Shown one piece after another: positions 1 through 9,021 of a DNA stretch of 64,000 nucleotides. The position numbers and the translations under genes are program-made. Position 1 is the first letter of the stretch. Each line of letters begins with the position of its first letter. Under the pieces are notes generated by a model that had not been told where the DNA came from, ran no database searches, and saw only the letters and a program-made list of their open reading frames with translations. Source of the DNA: Streptomyces sp. PT12 (GTDB lineage: Bacteria > Actinomycetota > Actinomycetes > Streptomycetales > Streptomycetaceae); NCBI RefSeq assembly GCF_003311645.1, contig NZ_QEST01000079.1, positions 124,001-188,000 of the forward strand, in the 5' to 3' direction.

Positions 1-537
1 TCGGGCGCCCACTCGGTCCTCGACGGCGCCGCCGACATCGTCTTCGAGCAGGACGTCGAGGAGTGGGACGGCGGCATCGCCAACGAGGAGATGACCGCGG
101 CCATCGACTCCCTCGGGGCCGACGGCTTCGACGGCGTCTATGTCGCCAACGACGGCATGGCCGCCGGTGTGATCACCGCGCTCAACTCCGCGGGCATCAC
201 CGGGGTCCCGGTCGGCGGGCAGGACGCCGAGCTCGCGGGCCTCCAGCGCATCGTCAGCGGCGAGCAGACCTTCACCATCTACAAGGCGCTCCGCCCGCAG
301 GCCGAGACCACCGCCGAGGTGGCCGTCGCCCTGCTGCGCGGCGAGGACTTCGCCGACCTGACCCCCGACAGCGTGGACAGCCCGACCAACGAGGGCATCC
401 CCAGCACGCTGCTCGACCCGGTCGCCGTCACCGTCGACAACATCGCCGACACCGTCATCGCGGACGAGTTCTACACGGTCGAGGAGATCTGCACCGCCGA
501 CTACGCCCAGGCGTGCCAGGAAGCCGGCCTCAGCTGA
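1..537 (+). CDS. xylF: sugar ABC transporter substrate-binding protein, C-terminal part (XylF-like)
   Basis: The reading frame is open from the window edge, so only the last 178 residues are seen. This is the C-terminal lobe of a periplasmic-binding-protein-fold solute receptor. The stretch GQDAELAGLQRIVSGEQTFT with a following YKALRP is typical of D-xylose-binding XylF proteins. Being actinobacterial it is expected to be a lipoprotein on the outer face of the membrane, but the signal peptide lies outside the window. It is followed after 80 bp by an ATPase and then a permease, the usual xylF-xylG-xylH order. It delivers a pentose, probably xylose, to the permease. The exact sugar cannot be read from sequence; ribose or another monosaccharide is possible. 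Confidence 0.85.
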   Translation, partial: SGAHSVLDGAADIVFEQDVEEWDGGIANEEMTAAIDSLGADGFDGVYVANDGMAAGVITALNSAGITGVPVGGQDAELAGLQRIVSGEQTFTIYKALRPQAETTAEVAVALLRGEDFADLTPDSVDSPTNEGIPSTLLDPVAVTVDNIADTVIADEFYTVEEICTADYAQACQEAGLS

Positions 538-617
538 TTCGCCGCACACCTTCCCCCGGAGCCGTCCCTCGCCCATGGCGGACGGCCCCGGGGGCCATTC
601 CTTGTAAGGAGGTTCAG

Positions 618-1460
618 TTGACCGCCGCACCCGTTCTCTCGCTGAGCGGCGTCTCCAAGCGCTTCGGCGCCGTACAGGCGCTCACGGACGTCGATCTGGA
701 GATCCGCCCCGGCGAGGTCACCGCCCTGGTGGGCGACAACGGAGCCGGGAAGTCCACCCTGGTCAAGACGATCGCCGGAGTCCACCCCATCGACTCCGGG
801 ACGATCCACTGGAAGGGCAAGCCCGTCAGGATCGCCCGCCCCCACGACGCCCAGGACCTCGGCATCGCGACCGTGTACCAGGACCTCGCCCTGTGCGACA
901 ACCTGGATGTCGTCGCCAACCTCTACCTGGGCAACGAGATCCGCCGCCGCGGCGTGCTCGACCCGGTCGCCATGGAGCGCAGCGCCCGCGACCTGCTCGA
1001 CACGCTGTCCATCAGGATCCCCAGCGTCCGCATCCCCGTCGCCTCGCTCTCCGGCGGCCAGCGCCAGGTCGTCGCGATCGCCCGCGCGCTGATCGGCTCG
1101 CCCGAGGTCGTCATCCTCGACGAGCCCACCGCCGCGCTCGGCGTCGAGCAGACCGCGCAGGTGCTCGACCTGGTCGAACGCCTCAGGGACCGCGGCCTCG
1201 CGCTCATCCTGATCAGCCACAACATGGCCGACGTCCAGGCGGTCGCCGACCGGGTCGCCGTGCTGCGCCTCGGCCGCAACAACGGCGTCTTCCCCGTCGC
1301 CACCACATCGGGCGAGGAAATCATCGCCGCGATCACCGGCGCGGCCGACAACGCCGTATCCCGCCGCAGGAGCCGCGCCGTTCCCGCCCAGGCGACCCCC
1401 GCGGCCGACGCGGCCGACGCGGAAGACACCACCGAAGGCGCGCCGGAGGAGGCCCCGTGA
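618..1460 (+). CDS. xylG: sugar ABC transporter ATP-binding protein (XylG-like, single ABC module)
   Basis: A 280-residue ATPase that energises sugar uptake. Walker A GDNGAGKST lies at residues 39-47, the ABC signature LSGGQ at 144-148 and Walker B VVILDEP at 164-170. Classical XylG/RbsA proteins carry two fused ABC modules of about 500 residues. This one has a single module and would work as a homodimer, as in other Streptomyces sugar operons of this kind. The TTG start is chosen because a strong AAGGAGG ribosome binding site sits at 606-612 and the ABC domain begins directly after it. The last 40 or so residues are an Ala/Glu/Asp-rich low-complexity tail. Its stop overlaps the start of the permease gene by 4 bp (GTGA). 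Confidence 0.9.
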   Translation: MTAAPVLSLSGVSKRFGAVQALTDVDLEIRPGEVTALVGDNGAGKSTLVKTIAGVHPIDSGTIHWKGKPVRIARPHDAQDLGIATVYQDLALCDNLDVVANLYLGNEIRRRGVLDPVAMERSARDLLDTLSIRIPSVRIPVASLSGGQRQVVAIARALIGSPEVVILDEPTAALGVEQTAQVLDLVERLRDRGLALILISHNMADVQAVADRVAVLRLGRNNGVFPVATTSGEEIIAAITGAADNAVSRRRSRAVPAQATPAADAADAEDTTEGAPEEAP

Positions 1461-2740
1461 GCGACACGCAGAAGGACGTCGTGAGCGACGCCGACGCACA
1501 GCCGAAGGCGCCGGGCGAGCAGCTCGCGCCCGACCCCAGGCTGCTCGTCCGCGAGCGCGGACTCATGGGCTATGTCGAGGACTTCCGCCGCAGGATCCGC
1601 GGCGGCGAGCTGGGCTCGATCCCCGTGGTGATCGGCCTGATCATCATCGCGATCGTCTTCGAGGCCCAGACCGGCACATTCCTGACCCCGCGCAACCTGT
1701 CCAACATCTCCGTCTACATCGCGGGCCCCGGCATCATGGCCGTCGGCATCGTGCTGGTCCTGCTGCTCGGCGAGATCGACCTGTCGATCGGCTCGGTCGC
1801 CGGTCTTTCCGCCGCCATCTGGGCCGTGCTCTCCGTGACCCACGGCGTCGACGACGTCGTGTCGATCCTGCTGGCGATCGCCGCGGGCGCCGCCGTCGGC
1901 ACCGTGCACGGGGTGTTCTTCGCGAAGGTCGGCGTGCCGGCGTTCGTCGTCACCCTGGCCGGATTCCTCGGCTGGAGCGGCGTGCAGATCTGGGTGATGG
2001 GCGAGGAAGGCACCATCAACATCCCGCGCGACAGCTGGGTGCGGGACTTCACGGACTTCTACTTCAGCGACATCTCGGCCGCGTACACGCTGGCCGCGGT
2101 GATCACCGCGGGGTATGTCCTGCTGTCCTGGCGCCATGAACGCCGCCGCGCCGAGGCCAGGCTGGCCGCGCGCCCGCTCACCGAGATCCTGATCCGCGGC
2201 GGACTCGTGGCGCTGATCGCGTTTGTCACGGCCTACACGCTCAACCAGCACCGCGGACTGCCGCTCGCGCTCGTGCTCTTCCTCGCCGTGCTGCTGCTCG
2301 CCGACTTCATGGTCCGCCGCACCACCTACGGGCGGCAGATCTTCGCGGTCGGCGGCAACGCCGAGGCGGCCCGCCGCGCGGGCATCAACGTCGCCCGCGT
2401 CCGGCTCACGGTCTTCACCATCGCGGGCGCCCTGGCGGCGTTCGGCGGCCTGTTCCTCGCGGGGCAGGGCGGTGGCGCCTCCAAGAGCCTGGGCTCGGGC
2501 AACCTGCTGATGAACGTCATCGCCGCCGCCGTCATCGGCGGGACGAGCCTCTTCGGCGGGCGCGGCTGGATCTGGGCGGCGCTGCTCGGCACGCTGGTGA
2601 TCCAGTCGATCACCTCGGGCCTGAACCTGATGAATATGTCCGCCGAGATCCAGTACATGATCACCGGCGCCGTCCTCCTGATCGCCGTGGTGCTCGACTC
2701 GGTCTCTCGGCGAACCCAACGAACCGCCGGACGAACATGA
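1457..2740 (+). CDS. xylH: sugar ABC transporter permease (XylH-like)
   Basis: A 427-residue inner-membrane permease of the BPD_transp_2 (RbsC/XylH) family. A charged cytoplasmic N-terminus of about 50 residues is followed by about ten hydrophobic segments, for example around GSIPVVIGLIIIAIVFEA and LVLLLGEIDLSIGSVAG. The FAVGGNAEAARRAGINV loop is a family hallmark. Translation is coupled to the ATPase gene by a GTGA overlap. Together with the two upstream genes it forms the membrane channel for pentose uptake. A hairpin follows the stop, so the operon probably ends here. Confidence 0.9.
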   Translation: MSDTQKDVVSDADAQPKAPGEQLAPDPRLLVRERGLMGYVEDFRRRIRGGELGSIPVVIGLIIIAIVFEAQTGTFLTPRNLSNISVYIAGPGIMAVGIVLVLLLGEIDLSIGSVAGLSAAIWAVLSVTHGVDDVVSILLAIAAGAAVGTVHGVFFAKVGVPAFVVTLAGFLGWSGVQIWVMGEEGTINIPRDSWVRDFTDFYFSDISAAYTLAAVITAGYVLLSWRHERRRAEARLAARPLTEILIRGGLVALIAFVTAYTLNQHRGLPLALVLFLAVLLLADFMVRRTTYGRQIFAVGGNAEAARRAGINVARVRLTVFTIAGALAAFGGLFLAGQGGGASKSLGSGNLLMNVIAAAVIGGTSLFGGRGWIWAALLGTLVIQSITSGLNLMNMSAEIQYMITGAVLLIAVVLDSVSRRTQRTAGRT

Positions 2741-2782
2741 CCGGTCAGTGACCGGCCTGGGCTGCGTCATGCGGCCCGGGCC
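2741..2782 (+). terminator. possible terminator of the sugar ABC operon
   Basis: An inverted repeat CCGGTC-AGT-GACCGG sits directly after the permease stop. It is followed by a second imperfect stem, GCCTGGGC...GCCCGGGC, over 2755-2782. There is no T-run, which is usual for Streptomyces terminators. Seen in sequence; function inferred from position. Confidence 0.35.
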
Positions 2783-2887
2783 GTCGACCGCTGGTGACGT
2801 ATCTCGCAACCTGGGGCCCTGGGCGTTCCCCCAGGAACACTAAACTCGTCGAACGGCCGCCATGAGCCCCGAACGCAAGGAGGAACG

Positions 2888-4801
2888 GTGCCGCTGCTCA
2901 CCCGTATCCAGGGACCGCGCGATCTCGACCGGCTCACCCCCGATCAACTGACCGAGCTGGCCGGGGACATCCGCTCCTTCCTCATCGACGCGGTCTCGCG
3001 GACTGGGGGGCACCTCGGCCCCAACCTCGGTGTCGTCGAGCTGACGATCGCCCTGCACCGCGTCTTCGACTCGCCCCGCGACCGCATCCTGTGGGACACC
3101 GGACACCAGTCGTATGTCCACAAGCTCCTGACGGGCCGCAAGGACTTCTCCGCGCTGCGCTCCAGGGGTGGGCTCGCCGGCTACCCCTCGCGCGCCGAGT
3201 CCGAGCACGACGTGATCGAGAACAGCCACGCCTCCACCGTCCTCGGCTGGGCCGACGGCCTCGCCAAGGCCAACCAGCTGCGCGGCGTCGACGACCACGT
3301 GGTGGCCGTCACCGGCGACGGCGCGCTCACCGGCGGCATGGCGTGGGAGGCGATGAACAACATCGCCGCGGGCAAGGACCGCCCCCTGGTCATCGTCGTC
3401 AACGACAACGAGCGCTCCTACTCGCCGACCATCGGAGGGCTGGCCAACCACCTGGCCACCCTGCGCACCACCGACGGATACGAGCGCTTCCTCGCCCGCG
3501 GCAAGCAGATGCTCAACAGGACCCCCGTCGTCGGCCGCCCCCTCTACGACACGCTGCACGGCGCCAAGAAGGGCCTCAAGGACGTCATCGCCCCCCAGGG
3601 CATGTTCGAGGACCTCGGCTTGAAGTACGTCGGCCCCATCGACGGCCACGACATCCAGGCCCTGGAGTCCGCCCTCCAGCGCGCCAAGCGCTTCGGCGGC
3701 CCGGTCATCGTCCACTGCCTCACCGAGAAGGGCCGCGGCTACCGGCCCGCGCGCGAGGACGAGGCCGACCAGTTCCACTCGGTGGGCGTGATCCACCCCG
3801 ACACCGGGCTGCCCGTCTCCGAGTCCCGCGCCGACTGGACGTCCGTCTTCGGCGAGGAGATCCTCAAGCTCGGCCGCGAGCGCGAGGACATCGTCGCCAT
3901 CACCGCCGCCATGCTCCGCCCCGTCGGACTCCAGTCCTTCGCCGAGGAGTTCCCCGACCGGGTCTACGACGTCGGCATCGCCGAGCAGCACGGCGCCGTC
4001 TCCGCCGCGGGCCTGGCCACCGGCGGGCTGCACCCGGTCTTCGCCGTCTACGCCACGTTCCTCAACCGCGCCTTCGACCAGCTGCTGATGGATGTCGCCC
4101 TGCACCGCTGTGGAGTGACGTTTGTCCTGGACCGCGCGGGCATCACCGGGCCCGACGGCGCCTCGCACCACGGCATGTGGGACATGTCGATCCTCCAGTG
4201 CGTCCCCGGGCTGCGACTCGCCGCGCCCCGCGACGCCGAGCAGCTGCGCGCCCAGCTGCGCGAGGCCGTCGAGGTCGATGACGCCCCCACCGTCGTGCGG
4301 TACTCCAAGGGCAAGGTCGGCGTCACCGTCCCCTCCGTCGGCACGGTGGGCGGCATGGACGTGCTGCGCGAGGCGGACGCCGAGCGGCCCGACGTGCTGC
4401 TGGTCTCCGTGGGCGCGCTCGCCCCGCTCTGCATCGAGGCGGCCGAGCTGCTCGGCCGCCAGGGCATCACCACGACCGTCGTGGACCCCCGCTGGGTCCT
4501 GCCGGTGGACCCCGAGCTGCCCAAGCTCGCCGCCGAGCACCGCGTGGTGGTCACCGTCGAGGACAACAGCCGCGCAGGCGGCGTCGGCTCGGCCGTGGCG
4601 CAGGCCCTGCGCCACGCCGACGTGGACGTCCCCCTGCGGGACTTCGGCATCCCGCCGCGCTTTCTGCCGCATGCCACGCGCGAGGAGATCCTGGCCGAGA
4701 TCGGCCTCACGGCCCCCGATATCGCGCGCCAGGTCACCGGCCTGGTGGCGCGCATCGACGGCCGTTACGACACGGCCGCCGCCCACCTCACCAGCGACTG
4801 A
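2888..4801 (+). CDS. dxs: 1-deoxy-D-xylulose-5-phosphate synthase
   Basis: A 637-residue enzyme that condenses pyruvate with glyceraldehyde 3-phosphate, with thiamine diphosphate, to make DXP. This is the first step of the MEP isoprenoid pathway and also feeds thiamine and pyridoxal synthesis. The TPP-binding motif runs from GDGALTGGM (about residue 140) to VNDNE (about 178). The transketolase pyrimidine domain contains GIAEQHG, and a C-terminal transketolase domain completes the normal length. GTG start with an AAGGAGG site 5 bp upstream. A TAAACT box at 2841-2846 may be the -10 of its own promoter. It stands alone, downstream of the sugar transporter operon. Confidence 0.95.
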   Translation: MPLLTRIQGPRDLDRLTPDQLTELAGDIRSFLIDAVSRTGGHLGPNLGVVELTIALHRVFDSPRDRILWDTGHQSYVHKLLTGRKDFSALRSRGGLAGYPSRAESEHDVIENSHASTVLGWADGLAKANQLRGVDDHVVAVTGDGALTGGMAWEAMNNIAAGKDRPLVIVVNDNERSYSPTIGGLANHLATLRTTDGYERFLARGKQMLNRTPVVGRPLYDTLHGAKKGLKDVIAPQGMFEDLGLKYVGPIDGHDIQALESALQRAKRFGGPVIVHCLTEKGRGYRPAREDEADQFHSVGVIHPDTGLPVSESRADWTSVFGEEILKLGREREDIVAITAAMLRPVGLQSFAEEFPDRVYDVGIAEQHGAVSAAGLATGGLHPVFAVYATFLNRAFDQLLMDVALHRCGVTFVLDRAGITGPDGASHHGMWDMSILQCVPGLRLAAPRDAEQLRAQLREAVEVDDAPTVVRYSKGKVGVTVPSVGTVGGMDVLREADAERPDVLLVSVGALAPLCIEAAELLGRQGITTTVVDPRWVLPVDPELPKLAAEHRVVVTVEDNSRAGGVGSAVAQALRHADVDVPLRDFGIPPRFLPHATREEILAEIGLTAPDIARQVTGLVARIDGRYDTAAAHLTSD

Positions 4802-4894
4802 GAGGGCCGGCGCCCCACGGCGGGAGGGTCGCGGCGCGCCCGCGCACCTCCCGCCCCCCGTAGCGGCGCCGACCCGTCCACGGGCCGCCGCCGC

Positions 4895-5305
4895 TCAGCC
4901 CTGCTCCTGCGCGGCCGACACGTCCATCCACACGATCTCCCACTGGTGCCCGTCGGGGTCGAGGAAGCTGCGGCCGTACATGTGGCCGTGGTCCTGCGCC
5001 TCGGCCGCGGGCGACCCGCCCGACGCCAGGGCCCGGTCCACCAGCTCGTCGACCTGCTCGCGGCTGTCGGCGCTCAGCGTGAGAATCACCTCGACGCTCA
5101 CCGAGGAATCCGCGATCTCCTTGCGGGTGAACGTCCTGAAGAACGGCTCGACCAGCAGCATCGCGTAGATGCTGTCGCTGATCACCAGGCAGGCGGCGTT
5201 CTCGTCGCTGAACTGCGGATCGAAGGAATAGCCGAGCTTGGTGAAGAACTCCCTGGAGTGGTCCAGGTCCTTCACCGGCAGATTGACGAAGATCTTGGTC
5301 GACAT
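4895..5305 (-). CDS. VOC-family protein (glyoxalase/bleomycin-resistance fold)
   Basis: A 136-residue cytoplasmic protein with the paired beta-alpha-beta-beta-beta modules of the vicinal oxygen chelate fold. The motif FLDPDGHQWEIVWMD near the C-terminus is typical. Family members bind a divalent metal and act as lyases, dioxygenases or drug-binding proteins; substrate unknown here. The ATG at 5305 is preferred because GAGAGGAC lies at the right distance; an in-frame GTG 9 bp upstream is too close to that site. Confidence 0.85.
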   Translation of the reverse strand: MSTKIFVNLPVKDLDHSREFFTKLGYSFDPQFSDENAACLVISDSIYAMLLVEPFFRTFTRKEIADSSVSVEVILTLSADSREQVDELVDRALASGGSPAAEAQDHGHMYGRSFLDPDGHQWEIVWMDVSAAQEQG

Positions 5306-5417
5306 GCGGGTCACGTCCTCTCGTTGATCCGGCTCCGTGTGCGGCCGTCACATCGAAAGACCCCCGTCCTCCGCCGAACTCATCGCTCCCCGCCCCACAA
5401 CTTCCCCGACTTCTCCC

Positions 5418-5473
5418 GGACACGACAGGGCGGACACGACAGGGCGGACACGACAGGGCGGACACGACAGGGC
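5418..5473. repeat. four perfect 14-bp tandem repeats
   Basis: The unit GGACACGACAGGGC occurs four times head to tail with no variation, in the 219-bp gap between the VOC gene and the 3' end of fadB. No other gene was seen in this gap. It is a small minisatellite, likely to vary in copy number between strains. Confidence 0.9.
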
Positions 5474-5499
5474 CCCGCCCGCCCGGGGGCGAGCGGGGC
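5472..5499 (-). terminator. possible terminator downstream of fadB
   Basis: The inverted repeat GCCCCGC/GCGGGGC (5472-5478 with 5493-5499) lies 25 bp past the fadB stop. It has a GC-rich loop and no T-run. Confidence 0.35.
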
Positions 5500-5524
5500 A
5501 CCCCGCCGTGTCACATCAGCCGGG

Positions 5525-7654
5525 TCACTCGGGGACGCTGGCCACGCCCTGCGTCAGGAAACGCTTCCCCCGCACCCGCTGCGCGATCCCCTCGCGGTCC
5601 AGGTACGGAGTAATGCCGCCCAGGTGGAACGGCCAGCCCGCGCCGGTGATCAGGCACAGGTCCACATCCCTCGCGTCGGCCACCACGCCCTCGTCCAGCA
5701 TCAGGCCGACCTCCTCGGCGATCGCGTCGAGCGCGCGCGCCCTGACCTGCTCCTCGGACAGCACCGTCGAGCCGACCTCGAACAGCGCGGCCACCTCGGG
5801 GTCGAGCTCGGGCTTGCCCGAGTCGTGGACATACAGCGTGCGCTTGCCCGCGGCCACGACCCGGCCGAGGTTGTCCGAGACGGCGAAGCGGTCCGGGTAC
5901 GCCGCGTGCAGCGTGCCCGCCACATGGTGCGCGACGGCGGGGCCGACCAGGTCGAGCAGCACGATCGGCGTCATCGGCAGCCCGAGCGGCGCCAGCGCCC
6001 GGTCGGCGACCTCGACGGGGGTGCCCTCGTCGATCGAGCGCAGCACCTCGCCCATGAAGCGCGTCAGCACTCGGTTCACCACGAACGCCGGGGCGTCCTT
6101 GACCAGCACCGCCGACTTCTTCAGCTTCTTGGCCACCGCGAACGCCGTCGCGAGCGCCGCGTCGTCGGTCGCGGTGCCCCGCACGATCTCCAGCAGCGGC
6201 AGCACCGCCACGGGGTTGAAGAAGTGGAAGCCGATCACCCGCTCGGGGTGGGCAAGGCCCTCGGCCATCCCCGAGACCGAGAGCGACGAGGTGTTGGTCG
6301 CCAGGATCGCGTGCTCGGGAACGATCCCCTCAAGCTCGCCGAACACCTGCCGCTTGACGGCCAGCTCCTCGAAGACCGCCTCGATCACGAAGTCCGCGTC
6401 GCCGAACGCCGCCGCCCGGTCGAGCGAGCCGGTCACCGCGGCCTTCAGGCGGTTCGCCTTGTCCTGGCCGACGCGGCCCTTGAGCAGCAGCAGGTCGATC
6501 TGCTCATGGACCCAGGCCACGCCCTTGTCGACGCGCTCCTGGTCGATGTCGGTGAGCACGACGGGCACTTCGAGGCGCCGCGCGAACAGCAGCGCCAGCT
6601 GCGAGGCCATCAGCCCCGCGCCCACGATGCCGACCTTGGTCACGGGGCGGGCCAGCGACGCGTCGGGGGCGCCCGCGGGCCGCTTGGCCCTGCGCTGCAC
6701 CAGGTCGAAGGCGTAGAGGCCGCTGCGCAGCTCGTCGCCCATGATCAGATCGGCGAGCGCCCGGTCCTCCGCGGCGAAGCCCTCGCGCAGGTCGCCATTG
6801 CGCGCCGATGAGATGATGTCGAGCGCCCGGTATGCCGCGGGGGCGGCGCCGTGCACCTTCTCGTCCGCGATCGAACGGCCGCGCGCGACGGCCTGGTCCC
6901 ACGCCTCGCCCCGGTCGGGAGGCTGCCTGACCACCTCCAACTCGCCGCGCAGCACGGCCGACGCCCACCGCAGCGACTGCTCGAGGAAGTCGGCCCCCTC
7001 GAAGATGGCGTCCGCGATGCCCAGCTCGTAGACCTGGGGGCCCTTCAGCATGCGGTTCTGGCTGAGGGCGTTCTCGATGATGACCGTCACCGCGCGGTCC
7101 GCGCCGATCAGGTTGGGCAGGAGGGTGCAGCCGCCCCAGCCCGGCACCAGCCCGAGGAACACCTCGGGCAGCGCGAACGCCGCGGCCGACGCCGAGACCG
7201 TGCGGTAGGTGCAGTGCAGCCCCACCTCGACGCCGCCGCCCATGGCCGCGCCGTTGTAGAAGGTGAACGTGGGCACCGCGAGCCCGGCGAGCCGCCTGAA
7301 GACGTCGTGCCCGCCGGCGCCGATGGCCAGCGCCTCGTCGCGCTCCCTGATGACCTCGACGCCCTTGAGGTCGGCGCCCACCGCGAACACGAAGGGCTTG
7401 CCGGTGAGGCCGACCCCGACGATCTCGCCCCGGTCCGCCTCGGCGGCGACCTGGTCGATCGCCTCGTCGAGGTGCGCCAGCGAACGCGGCCCGAACGTCG
7501 TCGGCTTGGTGTGGTCGAAGCCGTTGTCGAGCGTGATGAGGGCGAACCGCCCGCCGTCGTCCGGCAGATCCAGGTGCCGCACCCGCGCCTCGGTGACGAC
7601 CTCGGACGGGAACCGCTCGGCGGCCCCCTTCAACAGCTCAGCCGCGCTGCTCAC
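5525..7654 (-). CDS. fadB: fatty-acid oxidation multifunctional protein (enoyl-CoA hydratase / 3-hydroxyacyl-CoA dehydrogenase)
   Basis: A 709-residue fusion enzyme of beta-oxidation. Residues 1 to about 310 form a crotonase-fold enoyl-CoA hydratase, with AMGGGVEVGLHC and LPEVFLGLVPGWGG forming the oxyanion and catalytic region. A Rossmann 3-hydroxyacyl-CoA dehydrogenase domain follows (GAGLMA near 346; FHFFNPVAVLPLLEIV downstream), then the C-terminal HAD domains. It hydrates trans-2-enoyl-CoA and oxidises the 3-hydroxyacyl-CoA with NAD+. The GTG start overlaps the thiolase stop by 4 bp, so fadA and fadB are translationally coupled as the two subunits of the complex. The open frame extends far upstream only because it shadows fadA. 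Confidence 0.93.
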   Translation of the reverse strand: MSSAAELLKGAAERFPSEVVTEARVRHLDLPDDGGRFALITLDNGFDHTKPTTFGPRSLAHLDEAIDQVAAEADRGEIVGVGLTGKPFVFAVGADLKGVEVIRERDEALAIGAGGHDVFRRLAGLAVPTFTFYNGAAMGGGVEVGLHCTYRTVSASAAAFALPEVFLGLVPGWGGCTLLPNLIGADRAVTVIIENALSQNRMLKGPQVYELGIADAIFEGADFLEQSLRWASAVLRGELEVVRQPPDRGEAWDQAVARGRSIADEKVHGAAPAAYRALDIISSARNGDLREGFAAEDRALADLIMGDELRSGLYAFDLVQRRAKRPAGAPDASLARPVTKVGIVGAGLMASQLALLFARRLEVPVVLTDIDQERVDKGVAWVHEQIDLLLLKGRVGQDKANRLKAAVTGSLDRAAAFGDADFVIEAVFEELAVKRQVFGELEGIVPEHAILATNTSSLSVSGMAEGLAHPERVIGFHFFNPVAVLPLLEIVRGTATDDAALATAFAVAKKLKKSAVLVKDAPAFVVNRVLTRFMGEVLRSIDEGTPVEVADRALAPLGLPMTPIVLLDLVGPAVAHHVAGTLHAAYPDRFAVSDNLGRVVAAGKRTLYVHDSGKPELDPEVAALFEVGSTVLSEEQVRARALDAIAEEVGLMLDEGVVADARDVDLCLITGAGWPFHLGGITPYLDREGIAQRVRGKRFLTQGVASVPE

Positions 7655-8865
7655 TTGCCCTCCCAGTGGGGGTTCTCCCAGATGACGGTGGCACCCATGC
7701 CGAAGCCCACGCACATCGTCGTCAGGCCGTAGCGGACGTGTGGCTGGTCCTCGAACTGCCGGGCGAGCTGCGTCATCAGCCGCACCCCCGAGGACGCCAG
7801 CGGGTGGCCGTAGGCGATCGCGCCGCCGTACTGGTTCACCCGGGGGTCGTCGTCCGCGATCCCGTAGTGGTCGAGGAACGCGAGCACCTGGACGGCGAAC
7901 GCCTCGTTGATCTCGAACAGGCCGATGTCGCCGATCGAAAGGCCCGCCCTGGCCAGCGCCTTCTCCGTGGCGGGCACCGGGCCGTAGCCCATGACCTCGG
8001 GCTCGACCCCGGCGAACGCGTAGGTCACAAGACGCATCTTCGCCGGGAGGCCGAGCTCGGCCGCCACCGCGGCGTCCGCGATGACCGAGGCCGTGGCCCC
8101 GTCGTTCAGCCCCGCGGAATTCCCCGCGGTGACACGGCCGTGCGGCCTGAACGGCGTCTTCAGCCCGGCCAGCCCCTCGAGCGTGGTCCCCGGGCGCATC
8201 GGCTCGTCCGCGGTGGCCAGGCCCCACCCGGTCTCGCCGCCCTCGGGGCTGGTGCGCCGGACCGCGATCGGCACGAGGTCGGGCTGGATCCGCGCGTCGG
8301 CGTACGCCTTGGCCGCCTTCTCCTGGCTGCGCAGCGCGTAGGCGTCGGCCCGCTCCCGCGTGAGATGGGGGAAGCGGTCGTGGAGGTTCTCCGCCGTCAT
8401 CCCCATGAAGAGCGCGGACTCGTCCACCAGCTTCTCGGAGACGAAGCGGGGGTTGGGGTCGACGCCCTCGCCCATCGGATGGCGGCCCATGTGCTCGACG
8501 CCGCCCGCGATCATCACGTCCCCGGCGCCGAACGCGATCGCACCCGCGGCCGTCGTGACGGCGGTCAGCGCCCCCGCGCACATGCGGTCGATGGAATATC
8601 CGGGAACGCTGTGCGGCAGCCCGGCGAGGATCGCCGCCGTCCTGCCCAGGGTCAGCCCCTGGTCCCCGATCTGCGTGGTGGCCGCGACGGCGACATCGTC
8701 CACGCGCTCGGGCGGCAGCTGCGGATTGCGGCGCAGCAGCTCGCGGATGCTCTTGATGACCAGGTCATCGGCGCGGGTCTCGTGATAGATCCCCTTCGGC
8801 CCCGCCTTGCCGAACGGGGTGCGGACGCCGTCGACGAAGACGACCTCCCTGGCGGTACGCGGCAC
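7651..8865 (-). CDS. fadA: acetyl-CoA C-acyltransferase (thiolase)
   Basis: A 404-residue thiolase, the last enzyme of beta-oxidation, cleaving 3-ketoacyl-CoA with CoA to acetyl-CoA. The acyl-accepting cysteine is C96 in DRMCAGAL. The catalytic His is in GGAIAYGHPLASSG and the second Cys is in TTMCVGFG near the C-terminus, so all three active-site elements are intact. GTG start with a GGAGGAG site 8 bp upstream. It is the first gene of a two-gene operon with fadB. Confidence 0.95.
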   Translation of the reverse strand: MPRTAREVVFVDGVRTPFGKAGPKGIYHETRADDLVIKSIRELLRRNPQLPPERVDDVAVAATTQIGDQGLTLGRTAAILAGLPHSVPGYSIDRMCAGALTAVTTAAGAIAFGAGDVMIAGGVEHMGRHPMGEGVDPNPRFVSEKLVDESALFMGMTAENLHDRFPHLTRERADAYALRSQEKAAKAYADARIQPDLVPIAVRRTSPEGGETGWGLATADEPMRPGTTLEGLAGLKTPFRPHGRVTAGNSAGLNDGATASVIADAAVAAELGLPAKMRLVTYAFAGVEPEVMGYGPVPATEKALARAGLSIGDIGLFEINEAFAVQVLAFLDHYGIADDDPRVNQYGGAIAYGHPLASSGVRLMTQLARQFEDQPHVRYGLTTMCVGFGMGATVIWENPHWEGK

Positions 8866-9021
8866 GATGCTTCTCCTCCACGCCGAGACAGATGCGGTCC
8901 ACCACCCATGCTACCCGCCGGTAACCCGGTCGCAAGAGCAGACGGCGGAGGAGACCTCGAAGGAGGCGCCGAGGAGGCCGCGCGGGGCGGCAAGGGCTCG
9001 GCGCCCGAACGCCCGCCCGGA

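Noticed and set aside
923-2809. Long minus-strand frames opposite the sugar transporter, dxs, treY and lon
   Set aside because: They mirror third-position GC bias of the real genes, are rich in Arg, Gly, Asp and His, and show no domains.
5525-8581. A continuous 1018-residue frame reading from within fadA into fadB
   Set aside because: The upstream 300 residues are Arg/Gly/Ala-rich antiframe of the thiolase gene. The hydratase domain begins at the GTG at 7654 that overlaps the thiolase stop.
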